Shown here piece after piece: positions 48,940-59,545 of a stretch of 64,000 nt of DNA. The stretch comes from Molossus alvarezi. Its lineage: Eukaryota > Chordata > Mammalia > Chiroptera > Molossidae. The position numbers and the translations under genes were made by a program. Where the stretch lies: assembly GCA_037176705.1 (NCBI GenBank), contig CM073894.1, forward strand, positions 29,900,501-29,964,500, in the 5' to 3' direction. A model generated the notes under the pieces. It saw nothing but the letters and a program-made list of their open reading frames with translations. It was not told where the DNA came from and ran no database searches. Within the stretch, counting starts at the first letter, position 1, and every line of letters starts with the position of its first letter.

Positions 48940-49092
48940 TTTTGTGTAATGTCTTTTTCTCCGCTCTCTCTCCATTAGCTTGTAAGTTTCTTGCAGGCTG
49001 GTACCATATCTGCATGTTTTACTACTGAACTAACACAGTCCTGGCTCTATAGCACTTATATAAGAGCAATTTTCTGAATAAATGAATAAATG
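48940..49092 (+). mobile_element. L2 LINE 3' end
   Basis: attagcttgtaagtttcttgcaggctggtacc, then gtcctggctctatagcac, then ctgaataaatgaataaatga resembles the L2 terminus including the short tail repeat. Confidence 0.65.
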
Positions 49093-49187
49093 ACTTGCTC
49101 ACTGGCTACTGTTCACCGTTGGAATTTTTCATACATGCCCTGTTACTTCTCCTAAACTTACCAATGATATGTTTTCACTCTTACCAT

Positions 49188-49805
49188 GTGTATTAATTTA
49201 CTAAGGCTGCCACAACAACATACCACAAACCAAAGAGCTTAAAGAACAGAAATTTACTTTTCACAGTTCTGGATGCTAAAAGCCTGAGATCAGGAAGTTG
49301 TCAAGGTTGATTTCTCCTGAGGTCTCCCTTGTTGGCTTGCAGATGGCTGTGTCCTCATACGATTGTCTCTGGGTCTTTGTGCTGTCTGTATCCTAATCTC
49401 CCTTCTTTTTTTTTTAATCCTCACCGAGGATTCTTTTTTCCATTTTTATCTTCAAATAGAGTGGGGGAGAGAGAGAGAGAGAAACATCTATGTGATAGCA
49501 ACACATCCACTGGTTGACTCCTGCCAGGGCTGGGGACTGAACCGCAATGGAGGTACATGCCCTTCACCAGAATCGAACCTGCGACTCTTTGGTCCACGGT
49601 CTGATGCTCTACTGTTGAGCCAAACCAGCCAGGGCCTAATCTCCCTTCTTATAAGGACACCAATCATTTTGGATTGGTTCTCCTTGGTGACCTTATTTTA
49701 CCATAATTACCTCCTGAAAAACCCTATCTATAAATAAAGTAACATTCTGAGGTACTGGGAGTTAGGAATTTAATATATAAATGGGGGGGGGGGGGCACAA
49801 TCCCA
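49188..49805 (-). mobile_element. MLT1-type LTR (ERVL-MaLR), antisense, split by a SINE
   Basis: On the minus strand it reads ttgtgcccccccattt, taactcccagtacctcag, ggtgtccttataagaagggag, then, after the SINE, gaggacacagccatctgc, ccagaactgtgaaaagtaaat, ggtatgttgttgtggcagcc. This is the standard MLT1C/D-like order. No internal retroviral genes are present. A G13 run at 49783-49795 lies in the 5' end. Confidence 0.87.
49408..49634 (-). mobile_element. Ves-type SINE with perfect TSD inside an MLT1 LTR
   Basis: TSD cctaatctcccttctt at 49392-49407 and 49635-49650, 16 of 16. The tail hairpin tcctcaccgagga (49418-49430) has a one-base-shorter loop. The body is slightly shortened (tgactcctgccagggctggg, lacking part of the usual middle). 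Confidence 0.96.
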
Positions 49806-50849
49806 TAAAAACATGGCATGGAGTGAGGAGCAGAGAGGAGATTTTAACCCCTTTCTCCATTTCTTTTCCCTTCTAAGAAGTGGAGTGAAAATTCTACCCC
49901 ATGTGAAAATCTGGGAATTGAGAAACTAATATCTCTCTCCCTAAATCTTATCTCCCCCAATGTGTGAAAGGCAATGATTTCAGGAAATAAAACTCCCCTT
50001 TTCTGCTAGCATGTTCTATAAATGCTCTTTTAAACATACAAATATTCTCTAAAACAATTTCAACCTAATAAAGCTTCATGCTTGTAAATGCCCACAAACA
50101 TCTCTAAGTCTATGATGGAGAGGTTCTATAAATGTTCCTACTTTTATGTAACACAAAATATATATTTTAGGTTATGTGTTGCCTGAAAGATATCTTGCAT
50201 GTCACTTATAAAGTAGCTTTCTATTTTTAATTTCTGTGTTACTTTGAGTAAGGGTACTGACCTCACTAGGTCAGTACCAGGACTACTTATGTGCAGTCCA
50301 GGACTGTTATGTGAGATAGAAATAAATTCAGTTGAGTTTATTTGTTTTAGTGGTTTGCGTCACCTACTTAAAACAGAAATTAGTATCTTAAAGTTATAGC
50401 TACCATTTCAAAAACATAAAATATGGGGCAATGACTTACAGTGGTTAAGCAGCAGAAACCAAGGAAACAAATATTGGGAAGTAGAAAGATATTGAATATC
50501 TATATTATGCAGTGGCTAAACGTTTGGTAAAACTATTGTTTACAACAACCTACAAGGCAGATATACTGAACCTGCTAATCTTGAAAGAAAGGGTTGTTAA
50601 GAAGAGCCAGAGTATTTGCGTGTTACCTTTTACTGCATTTAGCCTGGTATTATTAGGATGAGATGAGATTAGGAAAGAATAGGTTCACATGTAAGTGCAA
50701 ATGACATCCTAGGAATTAAAAGTTACTTCTATACTCCAAAGAGCAAGCAAAAAGATTGAGAAAGACTTTGATGGTCAAAGTTTCATTTAAAATAAACAAA
50801 CTTACCATTATAGCAAAGATAAAATAGAGGTGGGTGGGAGTTTTACTTT
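49806..50849. other. Unassigned stretch with a perfect palindrome
   Basis: No transposon recognised. The notable feature is the 26-base hairpin at 50253-50278. The plus-strand frames here are short and featureless. Confidence 0.5.
50253..50278. repeat. Perfect 11 bp inverted repeat, everted AGGTCA half-sites
   Basis: Arms ggtactgacct and aggtcagtacc are separated by the loop cact. The inner parts form TGACCT-n4-AGGTCA, an everted repeat of the nuclear-receptor half-site. The motif and symmetry are seen directly. Any receptor binding is inference. Confidence 0.9.
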
Positions 50850-52129
50850 TGGCATGACAGTGTGAGAGCTTCTCAGACCTTCTCCCCAGAAAAACTGAAT
50901 TAAAAAAAAATTTAAAGTTTCTAAAAATGACCCTATGAACATACAGCAAATGGAACTCTAGTAAAAGCAGTAAGAACGATGAGAGTAAGTGATATTTGAA
51001 CCAAGACCTGCCACCTCCCTTTGTCTCTTTAGTGAGGCAGAAAAATTTCCCCAGACTGTTATAGCCAAGAACACAAGGTTCCTTGTCCTTCCAACGTTCC
51101 AGTTAGATACCTATCTACCTGGGAGGAGCAGGACATGAGTGTTTATCATCCTGCCCAGTTACCTGTTGTTGAGGTTAAGTTCTGAGCACTTCTGCCCAGC
51201 TCCTACTCATGAAATGGAGGCTCTACCTTGGGGGTGGCACATTGAGACTACTTGGGCCCTGATTACCATGTCCTGGCTCATGGGGTGAGAAGTTCCACAC
51301 TAAGAGAAGTAAGCTGAACTCTGGGGTTGCTGTCCTCCTCCCTGTCCCCAATGCTGCGTGCTAAACTCCTAAGATGGAGGTGCTATTTACCCCAGCCATG
51401 GCTCAGAGATTTTTCGGGGGTTTGGAGAAGGAGAAGCAAGCCATGGAACAGATGTCTTTAAATTTCTCCCTTGAGTAATTGACTTTATTTGCAATAGAGC
51501 ACAGAATTTCAAGTCTTAGGGCATTTTCAAAAAAGTAGAAGTTGCGGTGAAAGGATATTGATAAACTTATTAGAGATATAGGCTAAATGGTAGGCTGGAT
51601 AGTTTTCTGGATAGAAATGAGGAAAGCTACAACAGGGAAGACCCCCTCTTGGTGCCATAACAAATCTGAAACACTGACCTAAGCACTAAATAATCCCTTC
51701 AAGGGAAGCTAATCTGTTTTGGGGTTAGTCTTTAAAGCAGTTACTCCCCAGGGCATTGTTGAAAACAGTAGAACAATCATCCAGAAATTAGTAGAGCTTA
51801 ACAGTGTGGTCAGGGCAAAGATAGTGAAAGAGAGTTGTCATCGCAGGGCATTCCAAGGACATATCAAAAACTGCACACCTTGAGTAGCAACAAAAGAGAC
51901 TTCACACTATGGAGGGAATAGACTTCAGTAAAATGATCTAGCCAGTGGCTAAAGAAGTAAGCAAATAAAGAACAGCAATAAGACCTGAAGGAGAACAACC
52001 AAGCACTCAGATTTGTTATAATATATTATCTAAATTTCTAGTTTTAAACAAAAATATCAGATATGCAAATAGTCAAAAACGTATGATGCATATACCAGAA
52101 AAACAAAGTCAACAGAAATTATCTGTGAG

Positions 52130-53220
52130 AACAACCAGATGTTAGATTTAACAAAGATTTTAAAGTAGCCATTATGAATATCTTCAAAGAATTAAGAAAA
52201 ACATGATTAAAAATTAAAATAGTATGATATAGAACATCAATAAAGAGATATAAATTATAGGAAAAGAACCAAATGGAAATTCCGAGAAAAAAAAATGGAA
52301 ATTTAAAAATGTACTAGAGGGGCTCATTAGCAGATTTCAATTCACAGAAGAAAAAACTTGCAAATTTACAGATTGATAGAGATTATACAACTTGAAAAAC
52401 AGAAAGAAAGAGAATGAAGAAAAATAAATAGTGCCTCACAGAAATGTGGGACACATTTAGCACACCAATAAATACCTAGTGGGAGGACTAGAAGAGAATA
52501 GAGTTGTAGAAAGTATAAAGATTAAAAACTTCCAAAATATATTGACATATATTAACCAGGGAGCTCAAAGAACCTAAGTTCAAATAAACACCAATACATT
52601 TACAAATAGACCCACCACAGTAAAAATGCTGAAAAGCAAACACAAGGAGAAAATATTGAGAGACTCAAGAGAAAAATGAATGATCACTTACAAGGGAATC
52701 CCAATAAATTATATAGCATACCTGTCATCAGAAACAATGGAGACCAAAAAGCAATGGAATAACATATTCTAAATGCTCAAAGAAAAAATGATCAATCAGA
52801 ATCTTATATCCAGCAAACATATCTTTTTATTTATTTTAATTTTTTTATCCTCACCCGAGGACACTTTTGCATTTGTCTTTAGATAGAGCTGGAGAGAGAG
52901 AGGGAGAAAGAGAGAGAGAGAGAAAGAGAGAAATATTGATGCGAGAGATACACATCGAGTGATTGCCACCTACACGACCCCAACCGACGCCAGGGACAAA
53001 CTGCAACCAAGGCACGTGCCCTTAGTGGGAACGGAATCCAGGTCTCTCTGGTCCACGGGCCGACATTCTAACCACTGAGCGAAACCGGCCAGGGCAAAAT
53101 ATCTTTAAAAAATAAGGCAAAATAAAATTCCCAGGTAAACATAAACCAAGAGTATTTCTTGTTAGCATACCTGACTTGGAAATAATACTAAAGGAATTTC
53201 TTCAGGCTTAGGCAAGTGAC
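52130..53220 (+). pseudogene. L1M ORF1 remnant
   Basis: cagatgttagatttaacaaag, attttaaagtagccattatg, aagaaccaaatggaaattcc and gcagatttcaattcacag follow the coiled-coil part of old LINE-1 ORF1. cagaaacaatggagaccaaaaagcaatgg, tcagaatcttatatccagc and gaaataaagcc-like words follow its C-terminal domain. Many stops and indels. A Ves SINE sits in it at 52827-53095. Confidence 0.8.
52827..53095 (-). mobile_element. Ves-type SINE with 3' hairpin, antisense
   Basis: Inserted in L1M ORF1. The tail hairpin tcctcacccgagga at 52848-52861 has the fullest consensus loop of the set. Short TSD: atatcttt on both sides (near 52818 and 53099). The inverted head is gcgaaaccggccagggc. Confidence 0.94.
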
Positions 53221-54292
53221 TCTAGATAGTAATTTAATGTCAAACAAAATAAAGCAAAAGAGAACCCTGGTAAAAGCATTATGCAATTTTAATAGACAGT
53301 AAAAATGCATATTTAGTCTCATTTTTTCTCTCAACTAATTTAAAAAGTAATATGTCTGTAATGTGTTCTTGGGCCTATAATATACAGAGATGTCATGAAT
53401 TTGTCAATAACAGCACAAGGAGGTACGTTAGAGCAAAGTTGTATTGGGCTAAGCAAATGACTCCAAATGGTAACTTGAATTCACAGGAACAAGTGAAGAC
53501 AACCAGAAATGATAAATAAGAACTTAAATATAAAAAAAGGTATGTGTTTACTTATTTTCTATTTAGCTGTTTAAAAGACATACAATTATATATAATGCAT
53601 TATTGGTTTTATAACAGTTACAGACACAATATGTAAAACAGTATCCCCCATACCCACAGGGGGAAAATGGAATAGAACTATATAGGAATAACATTTCTAT
53701 ATCTCACTGGAAATAATTTAGTATAAATTAAATTATACTAAATAATTTAGTATATTTAAATTATTTATTTACAAATAATGGAGCTGTTTGTGCTAAGTTA
53801 AAGGTATGTAGCAAGCACTAGGGCAACCACTAAGAAAAAACTAAAAAAAAAAAAAAAAGTAAAGAATATCATTAAAGATATTAAAATGTTACATTGGAAA
53901 ATGTTTTCTTAATTCAAAGAAAAGAAGAATAGGGCAATAAAAAAAAGACATGAGGTATATAGTAAAGGTATAAATGGGCAGACATGAATTCAACTGAATC
54001 ATGATACATTAAATGTGAATAGATTAAACAATCCAATCAAAAGGTAGATTGTTATAGCAGATGAAATAGGAAAGCCAAATGTTTGCTGTTTACAAGAGAC
54101 ACACTTTTAATTCAAGTATAGAAATAAATTGATAGTACAGGGATAGTAAAAGGTATTACACTGATACCAAAACCAAACAAAAACATCATAAGAAAAGAAA
54201 ACTAAAGACTACTATCTCTTATGAATATGGATTAAAAATCAACAAAACACTAGTAAATGGAATCTAGTAACGTATAAAAGAGTTATACTATG

Positions 54293-54522
54293 GCCCTGGC
54301 CGGTTTGGCTCTGTGGTTAGAGTATCAGCCTGCAGACCAGAGAAGCCCGGGTTTGGTTCCTGCTAAGGGCATGTACTTCAGTTGCAGTTTGTTCCTGGTG
54401 TCGGTTAGGGTCGTGTGGGTGGCAGCCCCACGATGTGTTTCTCAATGTTTCTCTCTTCATCATTCTCTCCCTCCCGCTCTATCTGAAGATAAATGCAAAA
54501 ATGTCCTTGGGTGAGGATAAAA
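54293..54522 (+). mobile_element. Ves-type SINE with TSD, sense
   Basis: Head gccctggccggtttggctct. Tail hairpin tccttgggtgagga at 54504-54517 with one mismatch in the stem. TSD aaaagagttatactatg at 54276-54292 and aaaagaattatactatg at 54523-54539 (16 of 17). Inserted in L1M ORF2. Confidence 0.96.
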
Positions 54523-54639
54523 AAAGAATTATACTATGACCAACTGGGACTTTTTCCAGAAGCACAACATTGATTTAGTATCTGAAAATCAATTAATTAA
54601 TGGACCCTATCAATAGAATAATTAAAAAATCCCCCCATG

Positions 54640-54888
54640 GCACTGACCAGTTTTGCTCAGTGGTTAGAGTGTCGGCCTCGGGACCAAAGAGTCGCAGGTT
54701 TGTTTCTGGACAAGGGCACATACTTTGGTTGCTGTTCGTCCCTGGCCCGGGTCAGTCGTGCTGGAGGCAAATAGTCAATGTGTCTCTCACATTGATGTTT
54801 CTCTCTCTCCCTCCCCCTCCCTCCCTCCCTCCCTCCCACCCACTCTATCTGATAATAAATGTAAAAATATCCTCCAGTGAGGATTAAA
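54640..54888 (+). mobile_element. Ves-type SINE with 3' hairpin, sense
   Basis: Head gcactgaccagttttgctca. CCCT-rich expansion (ccctccctccctcc) at 54815-54838. Tail hairpin tcctccagtgagga at 54870-54883. Probable TSD aaaaatccccccatg on the left and aaaatccccacatg on the right. It lies 118 bases from the previous SINE. Confidence 0.93.
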
Positions 54889-57332
54889 AAAGAAAATCCC
54901 CACATGATCATCTCAATAGATTCAGAAGAAACATTTGACAAAATTCAACACTTTTTCATAATAAAAACACAACAAACTAGGAATAAATAGGAGGGAACTT
55001 CACTAAGTTGATAAAGGGCATCTCTAAAAAACCTACAGCTAACATCATTTTCAATGGAGAAATACTGGATGCTTTTCCTTTAAGATCAGAAATTAGAAGG
55101 ATGCCCACTCTTGCCACTTTTATTCATTATTATACTAAAGATTCTAGCCAGGGCAATTAGGCAAGAATAATAAACAAAATACATCCATATTGGAAAGAAA
55201 GATGTAAAACTATATTCACAGATGACATAATCTTGCATATAGGAAATCCTAATCAACACACTAAAAACTGTTTAGAACTAAGAAATGTGTTCAACAAGAT
55301 TGGAGGATACAAGATTAATATACAAGATCATACTGCTATATACTTGCCATGAGTACTATGAAATAAAATTAAGAAAATAATTTTATTTACAATAGAATAA
55401 AAAAGAACCAAATATTTAGAAATACATTTAATTTTGGAGGTGTTGAACTTGTACTCTTAAAACTAGAAAACATTGTTAAAAGAAATTAATAAAATCTTAA
55501 TAAATAGAAGAATATCACCCATGTACTTTCTTTGGAAGACTTAATACATTTAAAATGACAATACTCCCAAATGAATCTACAGATTCAATGAAATCCCTAT
55601 CTGAATTCTAGCTTATTTCTTTATAGGAATTGACATGATAATCCTAAAATTAATATGCAATTGTAAGGGACCCAGAATATTCTAAAAATATATATACTTT
55701 AAAAAAGAATAACAAAGTTAAGGGCTCACACGTCCCAATTTGAACACATACCAGAAAGCAAGAGTAGTCAAGACAATGTAGTACTGGCATCAGGCTAGAC
55801 ATATAGATCTATGAAAGAGAATTGAGAGTACACAGATAAATGCATGCTTCTATGGTTGACTGATTTTTGACAAGAGTACCCATTTGATGGTAAAAAAAAA
55901 AAAAAAAAGTCTTTTGAACAACTGCTGCTGAATAGCCATTTGCAAAGCAATGAAATTTGAGCTTTATCTCATACTATATACTAAAGTTAAATCAAAATGG
56001 ATCAAAGACATAAACACAAATGCTAAACCAATACAAGTATTAGAAGAAAACATAGGGATAAATGATCATGATCTCGGATTATGCAATAGGGATTTAGATA
56101 TGACACCAAAGCATGAGCAACAACAAAAATAATGGATAAATTGGACTTCATCAAAATTAACTTATAAGAAAATCTAAAGACAAACCACAAAATAGAAACA
56201 AATATTTGCAAATTGTATATGACACGAAACTGATATCTGGAATATATAAAGGACTCTTGAAACTAAAGAATAAAAAGACCCAACTGAAAAATAATTAAAG
56301 AATTGACATTTCTACAAAGATGCACAAGTAGTCAACAAACATTTCAAAAATGCTTGACATCATTAGTCATCAGGGAAATAAACTTCAAAACCACAATGAG
56401 ATACCATACCATACCCTCAATAATAGCTATAATCAAAAAGTGAAATAATAAAAATTGTTGGTGAGAATGTACAGAAATCAGAATCCTCAAATACTTGCTG
56501 GTACTAATATAAATTGGTACAGCCACATTGGAAAACAGTCTGGAAACTACTCAAATGGTTGAACTTGGTTACCATATGACCCAATAATTTCATTCCATGA
56601 GAAATAAAAACAAATGTCCACAGAAAATATTGCACATGAATATTTGTAGCTGCATTAGTTATAATAGCCAAAAGATAGAACCAACTCTAATATTTAACAA
56701 CTGATAAATTGTTAAACAAAATGCGATATGTCCAGAAAACAGAATATTATTCATCCATAAAAAGGAATGAATGAAGTATAGATACATACTTCAACATGGA
56801 TGAACCTTCAAAATAATATACAAAATAAAATACCACATATATAAACCCATTTTTATAAAATATTCCAGAACAGGAAAATTTATAGAAACAGAAAGTAGTA
56901 ACTTGCTTAGAGCTAGGGGGATGTGTTAGCTAAAGGGAATGAAGCTTCTTTGTGAGGTGATTAAAATGAAAAATTGACTGTGGTGAGGCTGTATATATCT
57001 GCATATAAACTAAAAACTATTGAATTGTGCACTTTAAATGGGTGACTAGTATGGTATATGAAGTATATCTCAAAGTATTTAACTGGATTACCTTCCTATC
57101 AAAGCCTGTTGTTTAGTTTTAGATGACCCAAAGTAGGTACTGTTAGGTTGAGAAAAGTGCATGAGAACTAGAAAGCAAAATAAGTTAATAAACACACAAA
57201 ATAAAATTTTAAGTAAACAAATAAATAAAAGAGGTCCAAGTCTTAAATCTGAAAAAGAATTTGGGTGACTATCACTGACTCATGGAACTGACAGGAAACA
57301 AAGAGAGCAGAAGCCAATTAAGAATTTTGGGA

Positions 57333-57527
57333 GTCCTGGCTGATGTGGTTCAGTTGTTTGATTCCAGGTCAGGGCACATGCCCAGGTTTCAGCCTTAATT
57401 CCAGGTGAGGGGTGTGCAGGAGGCAGCCAATTGATACTCCACTCTCACATTGATGTTTCTCTCTCTCTCTCTCTCTCTCACTCCCTCTCCCTTCCTTTCT
57501 CTAAAAATCAATAGAAAAATCTTAAAA
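57333..57527 (+). mobile_element. Ves-type SINE with internal deletion, sense
   Basis: Head gtcctggctgatgtggttcagt joins straight to tgattccaggtcaggg. About 40 bases between the A and B boxes, including the usual 'accaagaggtc', are missing. The later part is complete, with a (CT)n run at 57457-57480. It directly abuts a LINE-1 3'UTR. Confidence 0.9.
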
Positions 57528-57534
57528 AAGAAAA

Positions 57535-57795
57535 GTCCAGAGACATGGAAGCATGGAATAAACTGATGAATCTCAGAGGGAAGGTGTGCGTGTGTGTTTG
57601 GGCGGGGGGTGGGGGGGGCACGAGGAGATTGACTAAAGAACTTTTATGCATATATGCATAACCAATGGACACAGACAACAGTGTGGTGAAGGCCTGGGGT
57701 GAGTTGGAAGCTGGGTGGAGGGAGACAAGGAGGAAAAAAAAGGGGAACATCTGTAATACTCTAAACAATAAAGATAAATTTAAAAAATAAAAAGA
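57535..57795 (+). mobile_element. LINE-1/HAL1 3'UTR fragment, sense
   Basis: gacatggaagcatggaataaactg, then a G-rich stretch, then gcataaccaatggacacagacaac and gaacatctgtaatactctaaacaataaag is the sense copy of the 3'UTR seen inverted at 38521-38790. Only the 3' ~260 bases are present, a strong 5' truncation, followed by an A-rich tail. Confidence 0.85.
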
Positions 57796-58499
57796 AAAGG
57801 ATTTGAGGAAATTGTATTGCCAATAAAACAATAATTTCAGCCTTATAAAACTCTGATTATAAAACAACCTTCAGTTTCCAAAACTTACATTAGCAGGAAA
57901 TGGAGAGTGATGAGATTTTGATCTCTGAAAGTGAGTATATTTTTTTTGTGTTCACTTCAGATATCACCATATGAAATAATGGACAAGGAAAAAAAACAAC
58001 AACAACAACAAAAAACACCCCAGAGTGTACAGCTCGAGTTGTGGAGAACAATAGACATAGTAGTTGCTCCTAGAGAGATCTTGGAACTTGCTGAACTCTC
58101 ATGAACTGTAACTTCACTATGCCTTTTCAGCAGGGTTCCATCATTGCTGTGGATCTGTGATTACTGTGTCTACTATCTTCATCTTGGAGTCTTTATCAGA
58201 CTCATCTACTACTGATGTATAGGCAGGGGAAGGGAAGAACTCATCTTCTTGGTTCACAGCCCAAAGGACCACAAGAAAACACCTGAAGTTTGAATAGAGA
58301 GAAATAACTAACTCAGTGACCCATGGACTTTGAGCTAGATGCATGAACTGGTTTGTCTCTTTTCAGGATGTTATTGAATGTGTTTTATGTTGGGGGAAGA
58401 AAGAAGAACATGACTATGCTGACCAGAAGGATGGACAGTGGCAGAAACTGCTAGCTGTTAAAAAAAAAAAGCCACATAGGCCTATCTTCATGTTCAGAC

Positions 58500-58905
58500 A
58501 GCTACATTTCCAGTCCCTTTTATGTTTAAGTGTGATCATGTGACAAAGTCTGATCAATAGAATGAGTAAAAGAGATGTGTGCTTCATCCAAGCCTGATCT
58601 ATTAGAAATCACTGCAAACACTTTTCCATTCTTTTCTCCATAATCTTATGGCTAGAAGGAAAGCAATTTCCACAGTGACTTTAGCAGCCATGTGATGACT
58701 ATGGCAGAGACTCCATCAGCCTCGGTCTTCAAGTAACTACACGGAGGAGGTCTCCATCAATGGTATATATATTTTTTCACTTAGTACCATTATTGAAAGA
58801 AAAATTCTTTTGAATTTGTGCCATTACACATTTTCAGTTTTTTTTTTTTTTTTTTTTTTTTTTAAGGCAATTAGGCTCCCCTGACTAATATAACTCTCAT
58901 CATTG
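58500..58905 (+). mobile_element. LTR-like remnant, same family as 20400-20645
   Basis: gtgatcatgtgacaaagtctgatcaatagaatgag, then gtgacttta-gcagccatgtg words, then ttgtgccattacacattttcag, then gcaattaggctcccctgactaatataac. The order matches the old LTR-type repeat noted at 20400. A T26 run (58838-58863) interrupts it. Confidence 0.45.
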
Positions 58906-59197
58906 AATGCCTTTCCTGTGCCTGCTGAGTTTAGTAAGTTGTGCTCACTGGGTATTCCTTTTTCCCCCTTGGATTCATGCGAATTCTACGTAGTGGTTTC
59001 AATGACTACTCAGACTACGTACATTCTATTCAACGTGGTTTTACCGTCTTAAATTTTATGTCTTTCTCCTTATAGTTGATATTATTGGTAGTTTTAGTTG
59101 TATGTGTGGTATATTTGTAATATGGTTTTAAATAACATGGAAAACATGAGGAATTTGCTCTGATACAAACAAATCAGAAGAAATACAAACTGGATGA

Positions 59198-59198
<1 letters not shown>

Positions 59199-59253
<55 letters not shown>
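59199..59253. repeat. Compound (TA)n(CA)n microsatellite
   Basis: About 11 TA units (59199-59222) run into about 16 CA units (59223-59253). The pattern is typical of length-variable loci. The Tyr-Ile and His-Thr frame across it is an artefact. Confidence 0.96.
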
Positions 59254-59255
<2 letters not shown>

Positions 59256-59311
59256 TTCCACTTTTCTTTCTACTCAATACACTTGGAAGTTAAGATTAAA
59301 AAATAAATGTA

Positions 59312-59545
59312 GCCCTGGCCGGTTTGGCTCAGCAGTTAGAGCGTCAGCCTGCGGTCCAGAGAGATCCGCGTTCGGTTCCCGCTGAGGCACGCACCTCAGT
59401 TGCAGTTTGTCCCCGGGCTTGGTTGGGTCGTGAGGGTGGAAACCACTCGATGCGTCCCTTTCATTTCGATGTTTCTCTCTCTCTCTCCCTCCCACTCTGT
59501 CTGAACAAAATATGGAAAAAATGTCCTCGAGTGAGGATTTAAAAA
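59312..59545 (+). mobile_element. Ves-type SINE, sense, consensus-like
   Basis: Head gccctggccggtttggctca is exact. tcagcctgcggtccagag, ggttcccgctgaggcacg and gtcgtgagggtgg follow, then the CT-rich block. Hairpin tcctcgagtgagga at 59524-59537, then ttaaaaaatt tail. It keeps many CpGs, so it may be one of the younger copies. Confidence 0.95.

Larger units (their letters stand above)
54180..56700 (+). pseudogene. L1M ORF2 remnant (reverse transcriptase and C-terminal region)
   Basis: After a jump from an endonuclease fragment (tttgctgtttacaagagacac near 54085), reverse-transcriptase words appear: atcatctcaatagattcagaag (SIDSE region, 54910), ctaacatcattttcaatgg, and the catalytic loop at 55215-55229. 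There the codons read FTDDI instead of the usual F/YADDM. A later frame (55950-56132) keeps YTKVKSKWIKDINT and LEENIG, typical of ORF2. About 1 kb between endonuclease and reverse transcriptase is missing. Not functional. Confidence 0.82.
50850..57076 (+). mobile_element. Ancient L1M-type LINE-1, sense, interrupted by three SINEs
   Basis: Parts appear in order on the plus strand. The long 5'UTR runs from about 50850 to 52000 (aagatggaggtgctattt, cagttactccccagggcattg). ORF1 remnants lie at about 52130-53220, an inter-ORF region at 53230-53850, a piece of endonuclease at about 54000-54130, reverse transcriptase at about 54180-55400, and the ORF2 C-terminal region with the L1M 3'UTR to about 57076 (ttgaattgtgcactttaaatggg). 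No intact frame remains. Ves SINEs at 52827, 54293 and 54640 interrupt it. The 5' edge is uncertain. Confidence 0.85.

Noticed and set aside
58141..58543. Adjacent 67- and 66-codon frames on opposite strands
   Set aside because: Short, with no domain recognised. The plus frame includes a Lys run from an A tract, and the region grades into an LTR-like remnant.
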